From Gammaproteobacteria bacterium (GTDB lineage: Bacteria; Pseudomonadota; Gammaproteobacteria; Pseudomonadales; Azotimanducaceae): a DNA stretch of 60,187 nucleotides. Every line of letters begins with the position of its first letter. Within the stretch, counting starts at the first letter, position 1. Below the pieces are notes generated by a model, which saw only the letters and a program-made list of their open reading frames with translations, was not told the DNA's origin and did no database searches. Positions 24,640-32,942 of this stretch are shown here, piece by piece. The translations under genes were made by a program, and so were the position numbers. The stretch spans positions 1-60,187 of the forward strand of contig JAJFJZ010000022.1 in assembly GCA_021773565.1 (NCBI GenBank). Direction: 5' to 3'.

Positions 24640-25566
24640 TTAAGCCGATCGATGTGCGATAAAAGTGCCCGAAACTATTACTGCACAAATAAAAACGAGC
24701 TTCAGACTTAGTGATTCATTCAAAATCATCGCCGCTGCAAAAAGTGTAATTACCGGCATAATCAGTTGCAGAGCGGATATTTTTGCGATACCTCCAGCTC
24801 CTAGTGCATAAAACCATAAGGCGTATCCCAGCAGTGATGACAACAGGGTCATCCAGCCTATGGCGAACCAGGTGTGGGTGCTGACCAGTTGCCAGTGTGT
24901 GTTTTCACTGATAAAGAAAAAAATCGGCACCAGCACCGGTAATGCGATTGATAGCCCCCAGAATGTGGTTGCTACTGTGCCAATTTTAGGTGACAGCCTG
25001 CCACCTGCGACGTAACCCATGGAACACACAATACAACCTGCCAGCACAAGCAAGTCTCCTTTCATTCCCGATCTATTTACCTGTGTCCAGTTTTCCCGGT
25101 CGACAACCAATACCACGGTGGCGGCAAGCGCAAGGCACGCGCCATACCACCATCCTGAGCGGGGAACCTGCCGCGTTATTGTGCATGAAATTAGTACTGT
25201 AAAAATCGGAATCATTGCCATAATCAGTGCAGCGTGACTGGCGGAAGTGAATTCAATCCCGCTACTTAACAGAACCGGCCAGATGACAAATGAACACAGG
25301 CCAGAAACAACCAGTAGTGATTGGTCCTTGCGAGCGTGCGGGAAAGGCAGTTTAAAAAGAAAGGCAATACCTATTGCAATGAAACCGGCCAGCATGGAGC
25401 GTAATACGCCAACGGTCAGACCATCCATGTCTACAACGGCAATTTTATTAGCAATCGCTGTACCACTCCACAACAGAAGTGCAACAACGGCACATAAAAA
25501 AGTTATTGAAACTCTAGTTTGTTGTGAGGCGCTGCTTGACTGGGTTGCAGATCTGGGCGTCGTCAT
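24640..25566 (-). CDS. DMT-superfamily EamA transporter
   Basis: Ten predicted helices in two five-helix EamA repeats (first from about residue 22, second from about 170), 308 residues, with the pattern WSGTAIANKIAV at the start of the first repeat that matches drug/metabolite exporters. Substrates are usually amino acids or small metabolites. Nothing in the neighbourhood suggests a specific one. Confidence 0.9.
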   Translation of the reverse strand: MTTPRSATQSSSASQQTRVSITFLCAVVALLLWSGTAIANKIAVVDMDGLTVGVLRSMLAGFIAIGIAFLFKLPFPHARKDQSLLVVSGLCSFVIWPVLLSSGIEFTSASHAALIMAMIPIFTVLISCTITRQVPRSGWWYGACLALAATVVLVVDRENWTQVNRSGMKGDLLVLAGCIVCSMGYVAGGRLSPKIGTVATTFWGLSIALPVLVPIFFFISENTHWQLVSTHTWFAIGWMTLLSSLLGYALWFYALGAGGIAKISALQLIMPVITLFAAAMILNESLSLKLVFICAVIVSGTFIAHRSA

Positions 25567-25652
25567 TAAGTAGGCTCACAATCCCCTGGACTGGCTTATT
25601 ATTGGTAGCGCTTTACCCATGTAACCTGGCTCTACCGGTCATTAGAGGTTTA

Positions 25653-27422
25653 TTAGAGTCTGTCGCTCAGAAATAGCACCGTGGTATTCACGGCGTCACG
25701 CGAAATGTCCGGTTTATCATTGAATAACCCCAGACCATGACCTGCCCCTGCAATTACATGATGGACAACTTCCCTGCTGCTGCTCGCAGCACTTACAACA
25801 GCACCTGTTACGTCGGACGTTACCACCGAATCACTGTCTCCATGCAATACCAGAACAGGTCCTTGAAACGATTTTATGGAATCCAGCGGAGTACTTTCCT
25901 CCATATCAGTAAACCACTGTGGGCCCAGTTTCTGGTGTTGTCCCCAGGCAGTTACAAAAGGCGCGAAGCCTTCTCGCATTGCTTGTGATTTTAAAGCCTG
26001 GTAAGACTCGGGGCCACCGAGTGAGGTAATCAAGCTGTTTGCACCGTTTGATCCTGCGGGTGCCCAGGTAGCGATTACCTGATAATTTTCTGCCGAGGAA
26101 AGCAAAGCCAGACGCCCTCCCATACTAAAACCAAACAAACCTATACGGGTACTGTCTGTGTGGGCCTGTTTCAGAGCAAAGTCACGCGCTGCGCGTACAT
26201 CCATAAGCATGTTGGTGAGATTATTGTTGGCAAAAGATTCAGTGGAATCCCCGCAGCCCGGAAAATCCATGCGAATGGATGCGATTCCCCTTTGGGCCAG
26301 GCCTTGTGCAACGCGTGTGAATCCGCCTGCCTCGTGTCGGGTACCACCGTGACCATGCGCCATTACCACCAGTGGATACCGTGTATCCGTATCGTTACTT
26401 TTCAGGATGGGGTGCACGTACGTAACTGGTATTTCGACTCCACGGGAAGAAATAAGGGCGTCGATTGACTCGAAATTGAAGGTAGTTTTTGCTGCCGGTT
26501 TATTTTGTGAGGCATTACGCAGCTCAATGGTCCAGTCCTTTCCTGAGCCGATACCGTATTTATCAGCAAAATTACCCTGGTTAACAGCAATGCTTAATTG
26601 TCCGCTGGAGTTAATAAATAGCAGGTTGTTCCCCAGAGTAACTTCTCCAAAAGAACGCACGTAAGGCAAACTGTCTTGCCAGACGACAGCGCCTTTGTTT
26701 CGAATTACGACCTCAAAAATGTCACCAAAGGCGGGCCTGGATGATTCAAATAGTTTCCGTGTAATACTGAGCTCAATGTTGCCCAGACGACCCGTTCCGC
26801 CAGACACATAGGCGGAAAACAGACCCTCATCGTAACTTCCGGTAAGCGCATCCAGTTGTATAACCCGGGCAGGTAGCAGGGGGCCTACTTCTTCGAATGA
26901 GATTACTCCGGCAGCCAGGCGTGCACCGGTGTAGGAATAAACGTCACGCCCGTGAAAGGTGTGGGACCAGTCGGTATTAGCGCGTCGATTTACCGATTCA
27001 TCAATTTCTCTTACAGCTGATATTCCGTACTCGTTTGCCGGGCCAGACAAGGAGCCATTGTCGGGGCTGACAAAGTACAGGCCGTTTTTTGTTTTCAATA
27101 CAACGGATTTGCGCTGGGTACCCACTCCGGGGTCAACTACGGAAACAAAAACAGTACCGGCGGGCCATGTTTGGGCGTTGTAGGCCAGACTGTCACTGGC
27201 TGCCTTGATGTCATACAGGGGGATAAGCGGGCGAAGGTTGTAGATATCGAGTTCACTGTCTACCGTGTAAGCAACACCAGCCATTACCAGCCCGGAAAAG
27301 TCTGCCTGGAGTATCAGGGCGCTGGATTGCTGCTTTTTTGTCTCTGCAAGCAGCATGGTTGGTAGTAATACAAGCAATGCAATGCCCAAAAGTGAAATTT
27401 TACGAACTACAAGGCCTGTCAT
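25653..27422 (-). CDS. Exported fusion: SAM hydroxide adenosyltransferase domain plus alpha/beta hydrolase
   Basis: A two-domain envelope enzyme. After a Sec signal (about residues 1-27), residues 35-300 match the SAM hydroxide adenosyltransferase family (relatives of fluorinase, which hydrolyse SAM to adenosine and methionine): VVDPGVG (96-101 region), SPDNGSL (119-125) and TFHGRDVYS (155-163). The usual N-terminal DFG is DFS and the segment around it is shortened, so activity may differ. Residues 325-589 are an alpha/beta hydrolase with oxyanion motif AHGHGG, nucleophile Ser433 in GFSMGG, Asp529 or 531 and His562. Divergent from the NUP gene; the context points to release of purine nucleosides outside the cytoplasm. 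Confidence 0.88.
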   Translation of the reverse strand: MTGLVVRKISLLGIALLVLLPTMLLAETKKQQSSALILQADFSGLVMAGVAYTVDSELDIYNLRPLIPLYDIKAASDSLAYNAQTWPAGTVFVSVVDPGVGTQRKSVVLKTKNGLYFVSPDNGSLSGPANEYGISAVREIDESVNRRANTDWSHTFHGRDVYSYTGARLAAGVISFEEVGPLLPARVIQLDALTGSYDEGLFSAYVSGGTGRLGNIELSITRKLFESSRPAFGDIFEVVIRNKGAVVWQDSLPYVRSFGEVTLGNNLLFINSSGQLSIAVNQGNFADKYGIGSGKDWTIELRNASQNKPAAKTTFNFESIDALISSRGVEIPVTYVHPILKSNDTDTRYPLVVMAHGHGGTRHEAGGFTRVAQGLAQRGIASIRMDFPGCGDSTESFANNNLTNMLMDVRAARDFALKQAHTDSTRIGLFGFSMGGRLALLSSAENYQVIATWAPAGSNGANSLITSLGGPESYQALKSQAMREGFAPFVTAWGQHQKLGPQWFTDMEESTPLDSIKSFQGPVLVLHGDSDSVVTSDVTGAVVSAASSSREVVHHVIAGAGHGLGLFNDKPDISRDAVNTTVLFLSDRL

Positions 27423-27576
27423 GACTTACTCCACAGTGATCAATTGAATTGTTATAAAGAGTACCTCTGAAGGTGGATCTGGATAAAGCGAAAAGTTCGT
27501 TGAACTTGACAAGACAGCGCATGAAGGCCGAATCTTTATTACAAATTCTTGCAAGAATCCAGGGAGTTGGAAATAT

Positions 27577-28662
27577 ATGCAAAGCCGTCTAAGGCATTAC
27601 CTGGATGTTGCTGTGCTGTGTTTGGCGTTTGCTCTACCCAGCTCGGCTACTTCTATCGAAGGCGAGCGTGAAGAAATCAGGGTAGTGGTTGTGGCAATGT
27701 TTGAGGAGGGTGAGGTACGTGGAGACAATCCTGGAGAACTGCAATTTTGGGTAGAACGCCTGGAATTAAACCGGCAGTTGTCCTTCCCTGCGGGTGAGAG
27801 AGACCTGTATTTAAACAGTGAAGGTGTGCTTGCAGTTTTGACCGGTGCCGGAATTGCCAATGCCGCCGCGTCGATCATGGCGCTGGGTCTTGATGGGCGA
27901 TTTGATCTTTCCAATGCCTATTGGCTCGTAGCAGGCATAGCGGGTGGGGATCCAGCTGATTTATCCCTGGGTTCTGCGGCCTGGGCCAGACACGTGGTGG
28001 ACGGTGATCTGCTGTATGAAATTGACAGTCGCGAAATTCCGGAGTCATGGCCCTATGGACTAATTCCGCTGGGTGCAAAAAAACCTACTCTTGAATTTGG
28101 AGACACAAGAGGCCGCGCGTTGGGGACCAGCGTATTTGATCTTAACGCCGGTTTGGCAGAATGGGCGTATTCACTCACGCGAAGCCTCAAATTGCAGGAT
28201 AGCCCCGGCATCACTGCGGCGCGCAGTTTGTATACAGACTTTCCGGTGGCGCAGAGGCCCCCGTTTGTTGCGATAGGGGACACCTTAAGTGCCAGCACCT
28301 ATTGGCATGGCAGAGAGCTAAACCGGTGGGCAAACGACTGGGTTCGGCTGTACGCGGGCAAGAATGCAAATTTTATGACTTCCAACATGGAAGACAGTGG
28401 CAGCCTGACCAGTCTGCAACGCCTGGATGATGCGGATCTGGTGGACATAAACCGCGTTATGGTGCTGCGAACGGTAAGCAACTACACTATTCCACCCGCC
28501 GGAAAATCAGCTGTCTGGAGTCGAACCGCACCGTATCCGGATAAGGGGCTTCCTGCAAAAGATGCCGCCTTTGTGGTGGGTAACACCGTAGTGCAGGCTT
28601 TGCTGGCAGCATGGCCAGAATACCGGGATAGCATTCCCGGCACATCAAATCAAAAGAACTAG
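27577..28662 (+). CDS. Exported NUP-family protein (purine nucleoside permease / phosphorylase-like)
   Basis: A family annotated as purine nucleoside permease (NUP) after a fungal member, yet soluble in appearance: one signal peptide (residues 1-24) and no further membrane helices. The core resembles the nucleoside phosphorylase/nucleosidase fold: VLTGAGIANAAASIMALG, then LVAGIAGGDPADLSLGSAAW, and a NMEDSG stretch placed like the ribose-binding Met-Glu motif of those enzymes. I infer a periplasmic nucleoside-cleaving or -binding protein rather than a permease. AGGGAG precedes the ATG. The purine base permease begins 18 bases downstream, which fits a base-releasing role. Confidence 0.85.
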   Translation: MQSRLRHYLDVAVLCLAFALPSSATSIEGEREEIRVVVVAMFEEGEVRGDNPGELQFWVERLELNRQLSFPAGERDLYLNSEGVLAVLTGAGIANAAASIMALGLDGRFDLSNAYWLVAGIAGGDPADLSLGSAAWARHVVDGDLLYEIDSREIPESWPYGLIPLGAKKPTLEFGDTRGRALGTSVFDLNAGLAEWAYSLTRSLKLQDSPGITAARSLYTDFPVAQRPPFVAIGDTLSASTYWHGRELNRWANDWVRLYAGKNANFMTSNMEDSGSLTSLQRLDDADLVDINRVMVLRTVSNYTIPPAGKSAVWSRTAPYPDKGLPAKDAAFVVGNTVVQALLAAWPEYRDSIPGTSNQKN

Positions 28663-28680
28663 GTCACTGGGCTGAACTGC

Positions 28681-29976
28681 ATGGTTAATCTTGATACTTT
28701 TTTTGAACTCTCAAAACGTAATTCCAGTGTCCGGGTTGAATCTCTGGGCGGTCTAACGACTTTTCTGGCGATGGCTTATATTACTGTTGTGAATCCTTCC
28801 ATACTCTCACAGGCGGGTATGGATTTTGGCGCGGTTTTTGTGGCGACTTGCCTTGCGGCTGCATTTGGATCCATCGTTATGGGGCTGGTTGGCCGCTATC
28901 CGATAGCCCAGGCACCGGGCATGGGCCAGAATGCATTTTTCACATTCAGCATTGTTCTGGGGATGGGTCATCCCTGGCAGACAGCTTTGGGCGCGGTATT
29001 TATTTCCGGCGTGTTATTTATTGTGCTGAGTGTGCTACCCATTCGGGAGTGGCTTATTAATGCTATTCCGCGCAATTTAAAACTGGGTATGTCAGCGGGA
29101 ATTGGTCTGTTTCTCGGTTTTATCGCTTTAAAAAATGCGGGCATCGTGGTTGATAACCCGGCCACGCTGGTTGCGCTGGGTGATATTGCCAGCTTCGAGC
29201 CGATTGTAAGCCTATTGGGGTTTTCCCTGATAGTGGCGCTTGCTGCCCGCAATGTGAAAGGTGCGGTCATCATAGGGGTGTTGGCTGCAACTGCCCTGGG
29301 TTGGCTAACGGGATATGCCGAGTTTCAGGGTGTGATTGCGCTTCCACCATCTCCCGCACCGGTAATGTTGCAACTGGATATTGTGGGCGCACTTCAACTG
29401 TCGATGTTAACGGCAATTCTTTCCATGTTGATTGTGGATGTCTTTGATACTGCCGGAACGCTGGTTGGAGTCGCAAACCGGGCCGGATTGTTAGATAAAG
29501 AGGGCAAGCTGCCGGGCCTGAGCCGGGCGCTTTTGTCCGATTCCGGCGCCACCGTTTTTGGAGCGTTGGCAGGCACTTCGTCCACTACCAGTTATGTGGA
29601 GAGTGCCGCCGGAGTAGAAGCGGGAGGACGTACCGGGCTCACCGCCGTAGTGTGTGGTTTGCTTTTTCTTCTATGTCTGTTTTTTGCACCCCTTGCCCAA
29701 AGCGTTCCGGCCTACGCTACTGCGTCTGCACTCCTGTTCGTGGCTTGTCTCATGGCTAGAAGTCTGGCGGATATGGATTGGAGCGACAGCACTGAAAGCG
29801 CACCTGCGGTAATTGCAGCCATCGCAATGCCGCTCACCTTCTCCATCGCGGAGGGCATCGGGCTCGGTTTTATCAGCTATGTGCTCATTAAGCTGGGCAG
29901 TGGTAAAGCAAGGCAATGTGGCGCTGCTGCGTATGTGATTGCAGCTATCTTTACCTGTAAATACATCTTCCTGTGA
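28681..29976 (+). CDS. Purine base permease, AzgA-like NCS2 family
   Basis: A proton-coupled inner-membrane transporter for hypoxanthine, guanine or adenine. It opens with the hallmark VRVESLGGLTTFLAMAYI, followed by NPSILSQAGMD and QAPGMGQNAFF, and later DVFDTAGTLVGVANRAG and ALAGTSSTTSYVESAAGVEA, all signatures of AzgA/GhxP/AdeP proteins. It has about 12-14 helices in 431 residues. It is 18 bases after the NUP gene, so probably co-transcribed. It supplies the uptake step for bases released in the periplasm by neighbouring enzymes. Confidence 0.93.
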   Translation: MVNLDTFFELSKRNSSVRVESLGGLTTFLAMAYITVVNPSILSQAGMDFGAVFVATCLAAAFGSIVMGLVGRYPIAQAPGMGQNAFFTFSIVLGMGHPWQTALGAVFISGVLFIVLSVLPIREWLINAIPRNLKLGMSAGIGLFLGFIALKNAGIVVDNPATLVALGDIASFEPIVSLLGFSLIVALAARNVKGAVIIGVLAATALGWLTGYAEFQGVIALPPSPAPVMLQLDIVGALQLSMLTAILSMLIVDVFDTAGTLVGVANRAGLLDKEGKLPGLSRALLSDSGATVFGALAGTSSTTSYVESAAGVEAGGRTGLTAVVCGLLFLLCLFFAPLAQSVPAYATASALLFVACLMARSLADMDWSDSTESAPAVIAAIAMPLTFSIAEGIGLGFISYVLIKLGSGKARQCGAAAYVIAAIFTCKYIFL

Positions 29977-29986
29977 GAAACATATC

Positions 29987-31423
29987 GTGAATGTAAAGAT
30001 TGGATACCAGTCTGTTCTTGCCGTGGTTTTTATCTTTGCCTTTTCTCACACGTTACGGGCAACGCCCAACGTATTGCTGATCTATGTCGATGATCTGGGA
30101 TATGGAGATCTGGCCAGCTATGGGCACCCGGTACTCAAAACCCCATACCTGGATCGTCTGGCCAGTGAAGGGCTGCGACTGACAAGCTATTATGCACCTT
30201 CCGCTTTGTGTTCCCCTTCACGTGCCGGGCTGTTAACGGGAAGAACACCTTATCGTACGGGTATCCAGAGCTGGATCCCTGCAAATAGCGGTGTCTATTT
30301 ACGAGATAGGGAAATCACCCTTGCTGAGCTGTTGAAAGGGGCAGGGTATTCCACGGCCCTCATTGGCAAGTGGCACCTTAATTCCGATTTAGCCAGTATG
30401 GATGAGCCACAGCCTACGGAACAGGGTTTTGACTATTTTTATGGTCATAATGCGTTCCAGATTCCTACCAATAAAGACCCGGTCAATGTGTTCAGGGGCA
30501 AAAAGGCGCTGGGTGTGCAGAAGGGTTATACGGCTGAACTGTATGCCAGTGAGGCAATTAACTGGCTGGACAAGCGCGATACTACCAAACCGTTTTTTCT
30601 TATGTTGAGTACCGCTGAGCCACACACTACCTTCGAAAATCCGGACGCCTACAACCAGATGTATACGCAATTTACCCGGGGTGAGATCATCCCTATACCC
30701 TCCGGGGAAAAAGAAATACCACGTGAAAAACTCGTTGCCCGTGGACCAGGTGAGTATTACGCCAATGTGAGTTATATGGATGCCCAGATTGGCAGAGTAC
30801 TGTCGTGGTTGCGTGATAATAATGCGGAAGAAGATACCCTTGTGGTATTCACCAGCGATAATGGTCCGGTTACATCAGACTGGTTCCAGTGGTTTGAGGT
30901 GAATGCCTATGGCAGCACTGGTGGCTATAAAGGGCGCAAACACTTTTTACATGAAGGTGGGATTAGGGTACCGGCGATAGTTCGCTTTCCCGGGCATACG
31001 CAGGCGGGTACGGTTTCTAATGTGCCGGTGATTGGTACCGACTGGTTTACCACAATCGCGGGGATTGCAGGTGTTGAGATACCACCGGACCGCGTTATAG
31101 ACGGGAGAGACATACTCCCGGTACTTTCGGGTAGAGACCTGGATAAAAAGATACTGAAGCGTGATCTGTTCTGGGCGCTCCCCCCACCAGAAGCCCCGCA
31201 GACCGCTGGTCAGGCAAAACCGGAATTTGCGCTGCGCTCTGATGACTGGAAAATGTTGCTGGATAGCGATCACCAGCCGGTTGAGCTCTACAATCTGGTG
31301 GAAGATCCTTTGGAACTTATAAACCTTCTGGGGGATAATCCGAAACAGGCCGAGCGCCTGGAGGCCAGGTTTGTTGAAATTCTCCGGTCTATAGAGACAG
31401 ATGCTCTGCGACCCCATCATTAA
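29987..31423 (+). CDS. Exported type I sulfatase (arylsulfatase family)
   Basis: A formylglycine-dependent sulfatase. The metal-binding start is NVLLIYVDDLGYGD, and the modification site is CSPSRAGLLTG, whose Cys is converted to formylglycine. Further family motifs are LIGKWHL, FTSDNGP and the C-terminal SDDWKML region. I start at GTG 29987 (478 residues), where a signal peptide begins (KIGYQSVLAVVFIFAFSHTLRA); the open frame further upstream overlaps the permease gene. It is periplasmic. The sulfated substrate is unknown; its presence among purine genes is unusual. A maturase is needed and not visible in the window. Confidence 0.9.
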   Translation: MNVKIGYQSVLAVVFIFAFSHTLRATPNVLLIYVDDLGYGDLASYGHPVLKTPYLDRLASEGLRLTSYYAPSALCSPSRAGLLTGRTPYRTGIQSWIPANSGVYLRDREITLAELLKGAGYSTALIGKWHLNSDLASMDEPQPTEQGFDYFYGHNAFQIPTNKDPVNVFRGKKALGVQKGYTAELYASEAINWLDKRDTTKPFFLMLSTAEPHTTFENPDAYNQMYTQFTRGEIIPIPSGEKEIPREKLVARGPGEYYANVSYMDAQIGRVLSWLRDNNAEEDTLVVFTSDNGPVTSDWFQWFEVNAYGSTGGYKGRKHFLHEGGIRVPAIVRFPGHTQAGTVSNVPVIGTDWFTTIAGIAGVEIPPDRVIDGRDILPVLSGRDLDKKILKRDLFWALPPPEAPQTAGQAKPEFALRSDDWKMLLDSDHQPVELYNLVEDPLELINLLGDNPKQAERLEARFVEILRSIETDALRPHH

Positions 31424-31440
31424 TAACTAATGGGTTTTTC

Positions 31441-32883
31441 ATGAATAAGAGAATTTTGTTTGTATGCGCCCTGCTGATGGTGGCCAGTGCACCGTCATTT
31501 GCTGTAGAGAAAGACTGGTTTGAAAGCCTTAAAAACCGTGGTGATGCTGAAACCCTGTATCGGGTGCTGCATGCCATGCCCAAGGGAGGGGATCTGCATA
31601 ACCACTTATCCGGTGCGGTGTACTCCGAATGGTGGTATGAAATAGCACTCTCCCAGGCAGATCGTGGTTATGAATATTTTACCAAGGTAAAAATTGAAAA
31701 CTGTCGTGACTACGGGGAGAACGCTTTTTCCATAGCGCCCTATTTTCTGTTATTCAGAAATATTGTAGAAGCTGAGTATCACTCCCTTAATGCTTGTGAG
31801 AAAAGCGAGTACAAGGCCTTAAGGGACCTGGATAGCCGGGAAAAGGCGGCCTGGCTGAATAGCATCCGGCTGGACAAACCTTTTGAAGGGCGTGATGAGT
31901 TTTTCCAGACGCACTGGCAACGCTTGAATGCCCTGGTTAGAAACCCCTGGATTCAGGCAGAGACGCTGTACAAAAATATGCAGGCCTTCGGTGAAGAAGG
32001 CCTGACCTACCTCGAGTTGCAGGTGTCCGTTGGGGGTTATCAAAAACCGGATGGCAGCCCGCTTTCTTCAGACTTTGTTGCTAATGTGCTGCGCGAACGA
32101 CTGAAACAGCCAGATGCTATTGCCACAGGTGTAACGGTACGCTTTCAGATTGCCATATTACGCTTTGTACCCTTTGCAGAAGCCGCATTGCGCTTTGATT
32201 ATAAATTTGTCCACGATAATCCAGACCTGTGGGTGGCAATCAATATGGTTGGCCGTGAAGATAATGACAAAGGGTATCCAGGGCGTTTTCTTCCCACCCT
32301 GCGTGAGCTTCGAAGGCAGTACGATGGGGTTAAACTGTCAATACATGCGGGCGAAGTTGACGAGCCCAATGCGCATGTCAGGGACACACTATTGCTGGGG
32401 GCAGACCGTATCGGCCATGGTATCAACCTGATTACGGATGACGAGCTGATGCGCCAGATGCGTCACGGCCCCTATATGGTGGAGATAAACCTCATCAGCA
32501 ACCTTCTGCTTAACTACATAACTGATTATTCACAGCATCCATTTCCGGAATATCTGCGCACCGGGATTCCCGTTGCGCTTTCAACGGATGATCGTGGCAT
32601 GTGGGATTCAACCATGACAGATGAATTTTTTGTGGCGGTTACCGAGTTTGATTTGTCCTGGGAGGAGGTTAAATTACTGAGCCGTAATTCACTGTCCTAT
32701 TCCTTCACCGAACAAGGGCAGAAACAGGCCCTGCTGGACAAGTACAACAAGGCCATTCAAAAGTTTGAAAACCGTATGGCCAAAGCAGTACAAAAAAGTG
32801 CACAAACAGGAGAAATAAAGGGATTGCAGGCCATGCCGGCAACTCGTGGTTTCGTCTGTAAACAATATAAGCTATGCTTTTAA
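31441..32883 (+). CDS. Exported adenosine deaminase (ADGF/ADA2-like)
   Basis: A zinc-dependent deaminase turning adenosine into inosine. The Sec signal (MNKRILFVCALLMVASAPSFA) makes it extracytoplasmic, as in the ADGF/CECR1 group, which also shares the extended size (480 residues). The metal and catalytic motifs are complete: GGDLHNHLSGA (His53 and His55), SIHAGEVDEPN (His and Glu), RIGHGINL and LSTDDRGM (Asp-Asp). It begins 17 bases after the sulfatase stop, so it belongs to the same transcript. Together with the SAM-hydrolase-like and NUP proteins it gives a plausible envelope route from adenosyl compounds to hypoxanthine. Confidence 0.93.
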   Translation: MNKRILFVCALLMVASAPSFAVEKDWFESLKNRGDAETLYRVLHAMPKGGDLHNHLSGAVYSEWWYEIALSQADRGYEYFTKVKIENCRDYGENAFSIAPYFLLFRNIVEAEYHSLNACEKSEYKALRDLDSREKAAWLNSIRLDKPFEGRDEFFQTHWQRLNALVRNPWIQAETLYKNMQAFGEEGLTYLELQVSVGGYQKPDGSPLSSDFVANVLRERLKQPDAIATGVTVRFQIAILRFVPFAEAALRFDYKFVHDNPDLWVAINMVGREDNDKGYPGRFLPTLRELRRQYDGVKLSIHAGEVDEPNAHVRDTLLLGADRIGHGINLITDDELMRQMRHGPYMVEINLISNLLLNYITDYSQHPFPEYLRTGIPVALSTDDRGMWDSTMTDEFFVAVTEFDLSWEEVKLLSRNSLSYSFTEQGQKQALLDKYNKAIQKFENRMAKAVQKSAQTGEIKGLQAMPATRGFVCKQYKLCF

Positions 32884-32942
32884 TTCGTGCGTAAAAGGCA
32901 TGCACGTCCACTTAGAAATTTGGCCTCCTGGGGGATGCGTTA

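Noticed and set aside
27423-27576. TTGACA at about 27507 as a -35 box for the NUP operon
   Set aside because: No acceptable -10 hexamer 16-18 bases downstream.
25653-28662. SAM or purine riboswitch ahead of the purine genes
   Set aside because: Leaders are short and I saw none of the conserved riboswitch core elements.
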